A DNA stretch of 64,000 nucleotides, from contig JAFEAJ010000005.1 in NCBI GenBank assembly GCA_018266455.1, positions 62,001 through 126,000 on the forward strand, written 5' to 3'. Shown one piece after another: positions 53,931-62,797 of the stretch; the first letter of the stretch is position 1, and each line of letters opens with the position of its first letter. A program made the translations under genes and the position numbers. Origin of the DNA: Bacteroidota bacterium. GTDB lineage: Bacteria; Bacteroidota; Bacteroidia; Chitinophagales; Chitinophagaceae. Under the pieces are notes generated by a model. The model had not been told where the DNA came from. It saw only the letters and a list, made by a program, of their open reading frames with translations, and ran no database searches.

Positions 53931-54965
53931 ATGGCTTTCCTGGTCGTCATTGTTGTTCTTGCTTTAATTTTCGACTATATCAACGGCTTCCACGATGCAG
54001 CAAATTCAATTGCAACCATTGTTTCCACCAAAGTGCTCACCCCCTTTCAGGCAGTGCTATGGGCAGCCATTTTTAATTTTGCCGCTTTTTTTATTTCAAA
54101 ATACTATTACGGAGAGTTCAAAATCGGCAACACCATTGCCAAATCGGTGCATGAGCAGTTCATCACACTGGGGGTTATTTTTTCAGGGTTGCTTGCTGCC
54201 ATTACATGGAACCTGCTTACCTGGTGGTTTGGCATTCCTTCAAGTTCTTCGCATGCCTTACTGGGCGGGTTTATAGGCGCAGCTTTGACACATGCCGGAG
54301 GCCACCTTTCGGTCAGTGGCAGCGCAGTAATCAATTTCTCTAAAGTCTGGCCTACTTTCCTTTTTATTTTTCTCGCTCCATTCATCGGAATGATCATTGG
54401 GTTCATTATTTCCGTTATCATCATCAATATATGCCGCAGGGCAAGCCCTTATAAAGCAGACAACTGGTTCCGGAGGCTGCAACTGGTTTCTTCTGCCCTG
54501 CTTAGCCTTGGGCATGGTGGCAATGACGCACAAAAAGTGCTGGGCATTATTGCTGCGGCGATGGTTGCTAACGGCAATTTGCAAAATATTAAAGACGTTC
54601 CCAATTGGGTGCCGCTGGCATGCTTTACTGCAATTGCATTGGGGACCATGAGCGGCGGCTGGAAGATCGTGAAGACCATGGGAACGCGCATTACCAAAGT
54701 TACACCACTGGAGGGCGTGAGCGCAGAAACAGCCGGAGCGATCACTTTGTTCCTGACAGAAAAACTAGGCATACCTGTTAGCACCACACATACCATCAGT
54801 GGCTCTATTATTGGCGTAGGCGCAACAAAAAGGCTCTCGGCAGTGCGCTGGGGGGTAACCATTAACCTGCTTTGGGCATGGGTACTTACGATCCCGGTAA
54901 GCGCCATTCTGGCTGCAATATTTTATTTCATATCCCATTTCGTGAACAACCATTTTATCCATTGA
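53931..54965 (+). CDS. PiT-family inorganic phosphate transporter
   Basis: A 344-residue membrane transporter with about ten hydrophobic segments. The duplicated signature of the family is present: DYINGFHDAANSIATIVSTK near the N-terminus and LSLGHGGNDAQKVLGII in the second half. It is shorter than E. coli PitA because it lacks the long central loop, as in other Bacteroidota. It imports metal-phosphate or phosphate with cations at low affinity, complementing Pst. Co-transcribed with the DUF47 gene upstream. Confidence 0.94.
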   Translation: MAFLVVIVVLALIFDYINGFHDAANSIATIVSTKVLTPFQAVLWAAIFNFAAFFISKYYYGEFKIGNTIAKSVHEQFITLGVIFSGLLAAITWNLLTWWFGIPSSSSHALLGGFIGAALTHAGGHLSVSGSAVINFSKVWPTFLFIFLAPFIGMIIGFIISVIIINICRRASPYKADNWFRRLQLVSSALLSLGHGGNDAQKVLGIIAAAMVANGNLQNIKDVPNWVPLACFTAIALGTMSGGWKIVKTMGTRITKVTPLEGVSAETAGAITLFLTEKLGIPVSTTHTISGSIIGVGATKRLSAVRWGVTINLLWAWVLTIPVSAILAAIFYFISHFVNNHFIH

Positions 54966-55080
54966 TGGCTTTTCAACAAATCAAAGAAATTTAGTGTCCC
55001 TTAAAAGGGGATATTTTGAACCGGCTTTTGCTTTTTTATTATTCCTTAATCTTTACTACTTTGCCTGCGATTAACAGACT

Positions 55081-55944
55081 ATGAAAGGAATTATCCTCGC
55101 AGGCGGTTCTGGCACCAGGCTTCACCCGATTACTTATGCAATCAGCAAACAGATCATGCCCGTCTATGACAAGCCCATGATCTATTACCCGCTATCTACC
55201 TTAATGATGGCAGGCATCAGCGAAATACTGATCATCTCCACCCCTCATGACCTCCCTCTTTTTAAAAAACTATTTGGAAGCGGCTCACAGTTCGGGCTTA
55301 AAATTTCTTATGCCGAGCAGCCAAAGCCGAATGGGCTGGCACAAGCCTTTGTAATAGGCGAAGAATTTATTGGAAAAGATAAGGTGGCGCTCGTACTGGG
55401 CGATAATATTTTTTACGGTTCGGGGCTGGGCAAACAGCTTGAAAAAAACACCAATCCTGGCGGGGGCATCGTTTACGCCTATCATGTAAGCGATCCCGAA
55501 AGGTACGGCGTGGTTGAGTTTGATAAAGACATGAACGCCATTTCCATTGAAGAAAAACCTGCAAACCCCAAAAGCAATTTTGCTGTTCCTGGATTATATT
55601 TTTATGATAATGAAGTAGTGGGAATTGCAAAAAGTTTAAAGCCCTCTGCCCGTGGCGAATATGAAATTACTGATGTGAACAAAGAGTATTTAAAAAAAGG
55701 AAAGCTGAAAGTGTCTATCATGGACAGGGGCACCGCCTGGCTCGATACCGGCACATTCGATTCATTGATGCAGGCTTCGCAGTTTGTCCAGGTAATCGAG
55801 CAAAGGCAAGGGATCAAAATTGCCTGCATTGAAGAAATTGCTTACCGAAAAGGTTTTATCAGTAAACAACAGGTAGAAGCGATGGCCAGGCCCCTGTTGA
55901 AAAGCGGATATGGAGAATATTTATTACAAGTGATCAATAATTAA
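55081..55944 (+). CDS. rfbA: Glucose-1-phosphate thymidylyltransferase
   Basis: A 287-residue nucleotidyltransferase making dTDP-glucose from glucose-1-phosphate and dTTP. The catalytic [20 protein letters not shown] and the [35 protein letters not shown] and [14 protein letters not shown] stretches are diagnostic. The other dTDP-rhamnose genes rfbB, rfbC and rfbD are not in the window. galE follows 9 nt downstream, so the two are an operon. Confidence 0.96.
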   Translation: MKGIILAGGSGTRLHPITYAISKQIMPVYDKPMIYYPLSTLMMAGISEILIISTPHDLPLFKKLFGSGSQFGLKISYAEQPKPNGLAQAFVIGEEFIGKDKVALVLGDNIFYGSGLGKQLEKNTNPGGGIVYAYHVSDPERYGVVEFDKDMNAISIEEKPANPKSNFAVPGLYFYDNEVVGIAKSLKPSARGEYEITDVNKEYLKKGKLKVSIMDRGTAWLDTGTFDSLMQASQFVQVIEQRQGIKIACIEEIAYRKGFISKQQVEAMARPLLKSGYGEYLLQVINN

Positions 55945-55953
55945 TTATCAATA

Positions 55954-57012
55954 ATGGAAAAAAAAATTCTTGTTACCGGAGGTTGCGGCTATATAGGATC
56001 GCATACTATTGTTGATCTTGTCGAAAACGACTTTGAGGTGATTTCCGTAGATAACAACTCCCGCTCAAGTCCGCGGATCCTGGAAGGCGTTGAAAAAATA
56101 ACCGGCAAAAAAATAAAAAATTATAAAGTTGACCTGTGCAATTTTGACGATACCTGTGCTATTTTCCAGGAGAACGAAGACATAGGCGGAATCATTCATT
56201 TTGCGGCATACAAAGCGGTTGGGGAATCGGTTGAACAGCCGTTGATGTATTTTGAAAATAACCTGGTTTCCTTGATCAACCTGTTAAAGTGCGTGCAGGA
56301 ATTTGATATCCCCAGTTTTGTTTTTTCTTCTTCTTGTACCGTGTATGGCAATCCTGACGAGATCCCGGTCACTGAAAAAACACCACCCAAACCTGCTGAA
56401 TCTCCTTATGGATATACCAAGCAAATGGGGGAACAGATCATCAACGAATTTTCCAAAGCCTCTTCGGCAAAATATATTCTGCTGAGGTACTTTAACCCAG
56501 TGGGCGCTCACCCCAGCATCCTTATTGGTGAATTGCCAATCGGCAAGCCCGCCAACCTCGTGCCAGCCATTACACAAACAGCTATTGGAAAGATTTCGCA
56601 AATGCATGTTCACGGCAACGATTATCCTACAAGGGATGGCTCGTGCATCCGCGATTTTATTCATGTATGCGACATTGCGCATGCGCATACCCTGGGTTTG
56701 CAATATTTAATAAACAATGAAAACAGCCTTCATTGCGAAGTTTTCAATCTCGGCACTGGTAACGGCGTTACTGTTCTGGAAGCAATAAAAGCCTTTGAAA
56801 AAGTAAGCGGCGTTAAATTGAACTATACCATCGGCCCTCGCAGGCCTGGAGATGTGATAGCCATTTATGCGAATAATAGCTTGGTAAAATCAAAGCTTGA
56901 GTGGAAAATAAAATTTTCTCTTGAAGATATGATGTCAACAGCCTGGAAATGGGAACAGAAATTAAAAGTAGATGAGAAATTTTATAACGGGAAACATTCA
57001 CAATTGAATTAG
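55954..57012 (+). CDS. galE: UDP-glucose 4-epimerase
   Basis: A 352-residue short-chain dehydrogenase-type epimerase interconverting UDP-glucose and UDP-galactose (or the GlcNAc/GalNAc pair). NAD binding is GGCGYIGSHT; the catalytic motif is SSSCTVYG with ESPYGYTKQMGE (the YxxxK pair). PNNLVPAITQ-like NLVPAITQTAIG and GTRDFIHV-like SCIRDFIHVCDIA segments match GalE. It has usual length and lies 9 nt after rfbA. Confidence 0.94.
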   Translation: MEKKILVTGGCGYIGSHTIVDLVENDFEVISVDNNSRSSPRILEGVEKITGKKIKNYKVDLCNFDDTCAIFQENEDIGGIIHFAAYKAVGESVEQPLMYFENNLVSLINLLKCVQEFDIPSFVFSSSCTVYGNPDEIPVTEKTPPKPAESPYGYTKQMGEQIINEFSKASSAKYILLRYFNPVGAHPSILIGELPIGKPANLVPAITQTAIGKISQMHVHGNDYPTRDGSCIRDFIHVCDIAHAHTLGLQYLINNENSLHCEVFNLGTGNGVTVLEAIKAFEKVSGVKLNYTIGPRRPGDVIAIYANNSLVKSKLEWKIKFSLEDMMSTAWKWEQKLKVDEKFYNGKHSQLN

Positions 57013-57057
57013 TACCTTTCGCGCAACGAATACGATATCATAATATATGCACATTGC

Positions 57058-57090
57058 TTTGTTCATTTTGTGTGAAACGTTTTATTTTTG
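57058..57090 (+). promoter_or_regulatory. Promoter of the transketolase gene (TTTG, 21 nt, TATTTTTG)
   Basis: TTTG at 57058-57061 and TATTTTTG at 57083-57090 are 21 nt apart, a good fit to the Bacteroidota -33/-7 pattern. The -7 box ends 43 nt before the ATG at 57134. It separates the transketolase half from the rfbA-galE operon. Confidence 0.6.
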
Positions 57091-57133
57091 TCGCTCAAAA
57101 CAATAATCAGAGAAATATTTCAATCATAAGCAC

Positions 57134-58087
57134 ATGTTAGCAGATATACAGGTTACAGGAAAAAAAGATACGCGCAGCGGCTTTGGCGACGGCATTGTTG
57201 AAATAGCAAGAAAAAATGCAGAAGTGGTTGCCCTAACCGCCGACCTGGCGGGTTCCCTGAAACTTCAACAGTTCATCAAAGAATTCCCAGACCGTTTTTT
57301 TCAATGTGGCATTGGCGAAGCAAATATGATGGGCATTGCAGCAGGCCTTACTATCGGCGGGAAAATACCTTATACTACTACTTTCGCGAATTTTTCAACA
57401 GGTCGCGTGTACGACCAGATCCGCCAGTCCATAGCTTATTCGGGGAAAAATGTAAAAATATGCGCATCGCATGCGGGATTGACGCTGGGCGAAGATGGCG
57501 CCACACATCAAATTCTTGAGGACATTGGCTTAATGAAAATGCTGCCGGGCATGACCGTTATAGTTCCCTGTGATTATGCACAAACAAAAGCAGCCACTAT
57601 GGCTATCGCCGATTTCGAAGGGCCGGTTTACCTGCGTTTCGGCAGGCCCGTATGGCCCATTTTTACTTCCGGTCTCCCGTTTGAAATTGGCAAAGCACAA
57701 CTATTTTCTGAAGGGAAAGATGTTTCCATTTTTGCATGTGGGCATTTGGTTTGGAAAGCCATTGAAGCCGGAAAAATATTGCAGGAGAAAGGCGTGTCGG
57801 TAGAAATAATAAATATCCATACCATAAAACCAATTGATGCAGAAGCCGTCAGCAAATCCATCAGCAAAACAAAATGCGCTGTTGCTGCTGAAGAGCATAA
57901 CATCATTGGAGGCCTTGGCGACAGTATAGCGCAAATAGCAGCCAAAAATTTCCCCGTTCCGATCGAATATGTTGGCACCAACGATACTTTTGGCGAAAGT
58001 GGGACACCCGACCAGTTGCTCGAAAAATATGGGCTTACAGCTGACCATATTATTGCTGCAGCAGAGAAGGTAATGAAGAGGAAGTGA
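57134..58087 (+). CDS. Transketolase C-terminal subunit (split transketolase)
   Basis: A 317-residue protein matching the pyrimidine-binding and C-terminal domains of transketolase: VALTADLAGSLKLQQF, FQCGIGEANMMGIAAGL, and THQILEDIGLMKMLPGM, then the C-terminal VAAEEHNIIGGLGD. Bacteroidota often encode transketolase as two separate chains, and this half has the Glu of GIGEAN that activates thiamine diphosphate. The N-terminal half, usually directly upstream, is not here: galE precedes it. It has its own promoter. The partner must be elsewhere, unless it acts with another enzyme. Confidence 0.9.
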   Translation: MLADIQVTGKKDTRSGFGDGIVEIARKNAEVVALTADLAGSLKLQQFIKEFPDRFFQCGIGEANMMGIAAGLTIGGKIPYTTTFANFSTGRVYDQIRQSIAYSGKNVKICASHAGLTLGEDGATHQILEDIGLMKMLPGMTVIVPCDYAQTKAATMAIADFEGPVYLRFGRPVWPIFTSGLPFEIGKAQLFSEGKDVSIFACGHLVWKAIEAGKILQEKGVSVEIINIHTIKPIDAEAVSKSISKTKCAVAAEEHNIIGGLGDSIAQIAAKNFPVPIEYVGTNDTFGESGTPDQLLEKYGLTADHIIAAAEKVMKRK

Positions 58088-58359
58088 AGAAGTAGATTTG
58101 CAAATAACAAAGCCTTTCATTTATCTTATCAAAAAAACCTTCTTCCCTGAAAAACCTAAAAAAGGTTCCTGGCTATATGGTTTTAACGGCTAATATGTTA
58201 TGGGAAAAGATTATTCCGGGACCAAAGCTCAATACCACTCCCAATGACCGGATTGCATAAAAATGCTCAAAGCAGCACAAGTGCCACTATCATAATTTTA
58301 ACATCTCTTCGTTTTAAACCTGATTATTTATTTTATGCCTAATTTCAACTATTTATTAA

Positions 58360-58923
58360 ATGGCTAACCTTATGGCGGTACCAGCTACAGATACCGAATT
58401 GCTTCTCCAATTCCGAGAGCCTGCTACCAAGGAAAAAGCGTTCACGGCTATAATTAAAAAATATCAGGAAAAACTGTACTGGCATGTGCGGCGCATGGTG
58501 GTGGAACATGAAGATGCAAATGATGTGCTGCAAAACGTGTTCATCAGGGTTTGGAATGGGTTGGAGAATTTCAGAGAAGACTCGCAGCTTTATACCTGGC
58601 TGTATAGGATCGCGACAAATGAAAGCCTGACCTTTCTGGAACAGCAAAAAAGAAAAAGCGCTGTTTCGCTGAGCGAAGTAGAAACCGGTTTAAGCAACAA
58701 AATAAAAGCTGATAGTAATTTTGACGCCAACAAACTGGAATGGAAGTTACAATTGGCAATTCAGCTTTTGCCTGAAAAACAGCGTGTTGTATTTAACCTG
58801 CGATATTATGACGAAATGCCATACGAAGAGATGAGCCGTGTGCTGGAAACATCTGAAGGAGCCTTAAAAGCTTCGTACCACCATGCAGTGAAGAAAATAG
58901 AAGATTATATGTTAAATCATTAA
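58360..58923 (+). CDS. ECF-type RNA polymerase sigma factor
   Basis: A 187-residue sigma-70 family factor. Region 2 is visible as YWHVRRMVVEHEDANDVLQN, VFIRVWNGLENF, TWLYRIATNESL; region 4 as LPEKQRVVFNLRYYDEMPYE and EGALKASYHHAVKKIE. There is no region 3, so it is an ECF sigma. The membrane protein encoded 30 nt downstream, in the same reading frame after one stop codon, is likely its regulator. Confidence 0.95.
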   Translation: MANLMAVPATDTELLLQFREPATKEKAFTAIIKKYQEKLYWHVRRMVVEHEDANDVLQNVFIRVWNGLENFREDSQLYTWLYRIATNESLTFLEQQKRKSAVSLSEVETGLSNKIKADSNFDANKLEWKLQLAIQLLPEKQRVVFNLRYYDEMPYEEMSRVLETSEGALKASYHHAVKKIEDYMLNH

Positions 58924-58953
58924 ACTTTTATTAACAAAATCAGTCTCAGGAAC

Positions 58954-60015
58954 GTGTCAAATCGAATAGAAATATGGAATGAACTGGAAGGGCTGAGCCC
59001 CTTTGTAGCCGGCATCAGCAGCGGAAGCCTGTATAAAGTACCTGATGGGTATTTTGAAAAATGTCCTGCTGATATAATGAGCCGTATAAAAGCTGGTATG
59101 GCCAGCACTGTTAAAACTGAACTTGAAATTCTTTCGCCAGTCATGAGCAATATTGAAAAGCACTTATTGTTCAATGTTCCCGCAGGTTATTTTGAAAACT
59201 TCGCATCTGGCATAATCAATAAAATTAAAGAAGAAGAAAGAAACTCCTTTGCTAATGAAGCAGGTGAAATAACTCCATTCTTAGCTAAGGCTCAAAAGCA
59301 TAATGTTTTTAATGTTCCGGACGGTTATTTCGAAGGTTTCTCTTCAAGGGTAATGAGCCGCATCAAGGCAGGGGCATCAAAATCGGTTGATGAAGAATTA
59401 GAAAATCTGTCGCCTTTTTTAAGCAAGCTGAATAGGCAAACACCTTTCAGCTTGCCTGATAATTATTTTAAAGAGCTTGCAGATAATGCCATGGCTGGCA
59501 CCAAGGCTGTTGAGTTTGTTAATGATGAACTGGAGAACCTGTCGCATATACTAAGTAGGCTAAAGAACGCTAATGTGTATGATGTACCGCAAGGTTATTT
59601 TGAAAGTTTTCCTGCAACAGCTCTTCAAAAAGCAAAAACGCACCAGCCTGCAAAAGTTGTTTCAATCAGAAAAAAAACAAATTGGCTTAAATATGCATCG
59701 GCAGCAGCGGTGATTGGCTTTACCGCAATTGCAGCAGTATTAATTTTCAATAACAAAAAACCTACCGAAGTTTATAATAAGATTGCAAAAATTGATGATA
59801 CGCAATTGACCGACAGCCTTCGTGGCGCCAATGATGCCGACATTTTGAAATTCATGCAGAGCCAGAATATTTCTATCGCCGATATGAACAATGCAGTCGC
59901 TTCAAATGATATGAGCGATTCTGATGCTGATGATATGCTGGCAGATGTTTCTGACAGCGAACTGCAGCAGTATGTACAGAATTATGGAGGACCTCAAGTC
60001 CCCACAACGAATTAA
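58954..60015 (+). CDS. Membrane protein with five 46-residue repeats, putative anti-sigma factor
   Basis: A 353-residue protein starting with GTG, the only start in frame after the sigma stop. Residues 10-230 hold five copies of a ~39-residue unit (ELExLSPxLxxL, then xFxVPxGYFE, then an amphipathic helix) beginning at about 10, 56, 102, 148 and 192, so the period is 46, 46, 46 and 44. A single membrane helix (WLKYASAAAVIGFTAIAAVLIF) at ~243-264 is followed by an ~88-residue periplasmic part rich in Asp and Ser. It has no zinc-finger anti-sigma motif. A cytosolic repeat array bound to a membrane and placed after a sigma gene suggests a non-canonical anti-sigma. Confidence 0.85.
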   Translation: MSNRIEIWNELEGLSPFVAGISSGSLYKVPDGYFEKCPADIMSRIKAGMASTVKTELEILSPVMSNIEKHLLFNVPAGYFENFASGIINKIKEEERNSFANEAGEITPFLAKAQKHNVFNVPDGYFEGFSSRVMSRIKAGASKSVDEELENLSPFLSKLNRQTPFSLPDNYFKELADNAMAGTKAVEFVNDELENLSHILSRLKNANVYDVPQGYFESFPATALQKAKTHQPAKVVSIRKKTNWLKYASAAAVIGFTAIAAVLIFNNKKPTEVYNKIAKIDDTQLTDSLRGANDADILKFMQSQNISIADMNNAVASNDMSDSDADDMLADVSDSELQQYVQNYGGPQVPTTN

Positions 60016-60016
60016 A

Positions 60017-60442
60017 ATGAAAAAGTTTTTAGTAATATTTGGAATGATTGGCTGGCTGTCGATGCCAGCTATGGCACAGGACAACGAAAACCAGAAACCT
60101 GATGGAGGAAGGCTGGAAGCACTAAAAATTGCATGGCTCACTAAAAAACTCAATCTTACCCCTGAAGAAGCACAACGGTTTTGGCCGGTATACAACCAGT
60201 ATTCCGGTGAAATAAAAAATACCCGTGAAAATGGGGTAAGACAAAATGTTCCAGAAATTGTTATCGAGCAACAGGTGCTTGATATCCGCAAAAGATACAA
60301 CGGGGAATTTACAAAAGCTGTGGGCCCTCAAAGAGCCGATCAGTTCTTCAAGCTCGAAAAAAAATTCGGCGCTTACGTTACTGAAGAGCTGATGCAAAGA
60401 AGGCAATTGCGTTTACAACAACGGCGCAATCTAAGGCCTTAG
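60017..60442 (+). CDS. Periplasmic helical protein of an ECF sigma system
   Basis: A 141-residue protein with a signal peptide (KKFLVIFGMIGWLSMPAMAQ). The mature part is helical with KLNLTPEEAQRFWPVYNQY near its start and a basic tail (MQRRQLRLQQRRNLRP). It resembles the small CpxP/Spy-like periplasmic proteins labelled sensors of ECF sigma factors in Bacteroidota. The ATG is 1 nt after the stop of the repeat protein gene, so the three genes form one unit; it could relay envelope stress to the membrane regulator. Confidence 0.85.
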   Translation: MKKFLVIFGMIGWLSMPAMAQDNENQKPDGGRLEALKIAWLTKKLNLTPEEAQRFWPVYNQYSGEIKNTRENGVRQNVPEIVIEQQVLDIRKRYNGEFTKAVGPQRADQFFKLEKKFGAYVTEELMQRRQLRLQQRRNLRP

Positions 60443-60538
60443 ACTAAGCCCTGATTTTTTACCTGTTTACCGATTAATTTTACTAAACAGCCCATTATGG
60501 GCGATATTTGAACTAGGTGTTTTTCATAGGTTAGCAAC

Positions 60539-60570
60539 GGCCAGCTCTTTCAAGAGCAGGCCTTTTTTTT
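60539..60570 (+). terminator. Strong intrinsic terminator of the sigma-factor operon
   Basis: A 24-nt hairpin with GGCC/GGCC and GCTCTT/AAGAGC stems, two A bulges and a 2-nt loop (60539-60562) is followed by eight T (60563-60570). It lies 97 nt after the last plus-strand stop. A 13-nt palindrome GCCCATTATGGGC (60490-60502) precedes it. Confidence 0.85.
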
Positions 60571-60607
60571 AAACAGAAATTAAGGAACAAGAGACTTAAT
60601 TTTTTCT

Positions 60608-61348
60608 CTAATTCTGATAAACTGGTATCCGGATATCATGATAAAAAAGAAATCGCCACTTTTCATCATGTCCCTGCTTCCACCATTGTTGTCGAAGCTC
60701 CATGCTTTTTTTCCCGTCATAATCATATTTAGCAACAAAACGGCTTTTCATTTGCTGCAGTTGCGGCGCTACATCGCCGCCAAAAAAAATCTTTTCTCCG
60801 CCATCCACAATCAAAAAAACCTGGTGATAGGGGCAATGCGCTCCTGTTACCTCACATTTAATATAGCCGTCAATGACCGTATCTCCATCCAGCAAAACTA
60901 CTTTGTTGCTTTCTTTTAAACACTCCAAATCTTCTATGATGTAAGAGGGGTAGCTTTTTTCAAAAGCAAATTCGAGTTCCCTTTTTTGTACATAGTAAAC
61001 AGCATCCGGGAAAGCTAATTCCCGCTTGCCTGAGTTTATGTTCAGCTTGCTTAAGCCACCAGAATGGTCTTTATGCAAATGGCTCATCAGCACTTTAGAA
61101 ATTTTTGACGGCTCGATACCTGCATCAACCAGGTTCTGATGGATCTGCATTATGCCGTTGTGCTCAAATCCAAGACCTGTATCAAACAGCAAAATGTCTT
61201 CAGTTGTAACAACAACAAATGGCTGGACTTCCACCAGCAGGCTTCCGGTTTCTCTTTGTTGCAAATCATCTTTTCCCTTATCAAAATGGAGAAATTTTTT
61301 TGTCTTGTCAACAGTAAATGCTCCTTCGCTGAGCGGAATGATTTTCAT
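60608..61348 (-). CDS. MBL-fold metallohydrolase
   Basis: A 246-residue enzyme of the metallo-beta-lactamase fold. The metal site motif is SHLHKDHSGG (HxHxDH), with later ligands in VTGAHCPYHQVF and FGGDVAPQL and a final FYHDIRIP. There is no signal peptide if translation begins at MKIIPLSEGAF; a longer frame adds 20 residues that look like out-of-place Cys-rich sequence. Relatives include lactonases and glyoxalase II-like enzymes; the substrate is unknown. Confidence 0.88.
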   Translation of the reverse strand: MKIIPLSEGAFTVDKTKKFLHFDKGKDDLQQRETGSLLVEVQPFVVVTTEDILLFDTGLGFEHNGIMQIHQNLVDAGIEPSKISKVLMSHLHKDHSGGLSKLNINSGKRELAFPDAVYYVQKRELEFAFEKSYPSYIIEDLECLKESNKVVLLDGDTVIDGYIKCEVTGAHCPYHQVFLIVDGGEKIFFGGDVAPQLQQMKSRFVAKYDYDGKKSMELRQQWWKQGHDEKWRFLFYHDIRIPVYQN

Positions 61349-61445
61349 ATTAAATGATGCGAAGTTACAGAAGATAAGCGCTAAAAGGCAGCATGTGCCC
61401 CTGCGCAAACAGCATCAATATTTGGTGTTTTATATTCTAAAAAAA

Positions 61446-62789
61446 CTACCTCAGCACCATCTGCCTGTCTGCATCCAATCTTATCAAAACAAAAAGCATA
61501 ATGGTAAACGTAATCAGTGATGTTCCTCCATAGCTCATAAAAGGCAAAGGAATACCAACAACAGGAGCCAGACCAATTGTCATGCACACATTTACTGCGA
61601 TATGGAAGAAATAAACGGATGCGACCCCATAAGCATAACACCGGCTAAAGGTGCTTCGCTGCCTTTCTGCAATGGTAACTATGCGCATAAGCAGCAACAG
61701 GTAAATCCCAAGGAATACCAGGCTCCCAACAAAACCAAAGCCTTCTCCTATTGTGCAAAAAATAAAATCGGTGCTCTGCTCTGGAACAAAATCATACCGT
61801 GTCTGTGTTCCTTTCAACAAGCCTTTACCGAATATGCTTCCGCTGCCAATGGCAATTTTACTTTGCTTAACATTATAATTATTATCTTTTTTTCTTCCCC
61901 CGCTTTTTTGTTCAATCTCAAGTTCTGCTTCTGCATTTTTAGGGACATAATCTTTTCCGATAGCATCATAAATTCTTTTTACCTGGTAGGCTTTAAACAC
62001 ATGATCAAAGATAAATGGCACTACAAACCGCTGCACACCTACACTAACAAACCAAATGCCTACAATCAAAAAAAACACGCTTTGTTTTTTTTTGATCTGT
62101 TTTCTTAAAAAATAAATGGCAACAATGGCAATGCCGGTTAATATCAGTGCAAGGAGGTTAGGGTTGACAAGTAAGGTAGCCACAACAAGTACGGCAAAGG
62201 AAAAACCGATGATGAGAACAGAGGAGGGCAAACCTTCACGGAACATGACCAGGAAAAAAGAAAAATATACAAGTGCCAGCCCGGTTTCTTTTTGCAATAT
62301 AGAAAGCATAGCTGGAACAAGTGTTATTGCTGCAGCGATCAACTGTGACCGTGTTTTGTAAAAGTCAGTTTCGATCCTCGATAAGTATTTAGCCAGTGCC
62401 AGGTTAACAAAAATGGTGCAAAGCTCTGCAGGCTGCAATTGGAACAAGTTGCCCACCCTGATAATGGATTCTGTTCCTTTTACCCTTGAATGAAAAGGAA
62501 ACACAAGCAACATTAAGAAAATACCCAGGGCATAACCAAGGTTTGCCGTGGCAGTAAAAAATTTACTGTCTGTCAGCAAAATAAAAATTCCTATAATGCC
62601 TCCCATCACCACATAAAGCAATTGGCGGCTATAATCAGTTTTTAAAGAAATAAATGCCTGGATCACATTATCGGCGTCGCGATAAGTAGCGGCAAAAATA
62701 CAGGACACGCCAATACAACAAAGTATTGCCCATATCCACACTAATGGCCAATCTATCCCTTTTGATATGCCTGCATTTCTCTGGCTCAT
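61446..62789 (-). CDS. rodA: Rod-shape glycosyltransferase RodA
   Basis: A 447-residue SEDS-family membrane protein with about ten hydrophobic segments. It polymerises lipid II glycan strands during side-wall growth together with PBP2. Motifs: RVGNLFQLQPAELCTIFVNLALAKYL, FVPEQSTDFIFCTIGEGFGFVG and MTIGLAPVVGIPLPFMSYGG. A charged loop (EIEQKSGGRKKDNNYN) of about 40 residues in the middle is longer than in E. coli RodA. Its start follows the mrdA stop by 8 nt, so the two are co-expressed. Confidence 0.96.
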   Translation of the reverse strand: MSQRNAGISKGIDWPLVWIWAILCCIGVSCIFAATYRDADNVIQAFISLKTDYSRQLLYVVMGGIIGIFILLTDSKFFTATANLGYALGIFLMLLVFPFHSRVKGTESIIRVGNLFQLQPAELCTIFVNLALAKYLSRIETDFYKTRSQLIAAAITLVPAMLSILQKETGLALVYFSFFLVMFREGLPSSVLIIGFSFAVLVVATLLVNPNLLALILTGIAIVAIYFLRKQIKKKQSVFFLIVGIWFVSVGVQRFVVPFIFDHVFKAYQVKRIYDAIGKDYVPKNAEAELEIEQKSGGRKKDNNYNVKQSKIAIGSGSIFGKGLLKGTQTRYDFVPEQSTDFIFCTIGEGFGFVGSLVFLGIYLLLLMRIVTIAERQRSTFSRCYAYGVASVYFFHIAVNVCMTIGLAPVVGIPLPFMSYGGTSLITFTIMLFVLIRLDADRQMVLR

Positions 62790-62797
62790 ATAAAAAT

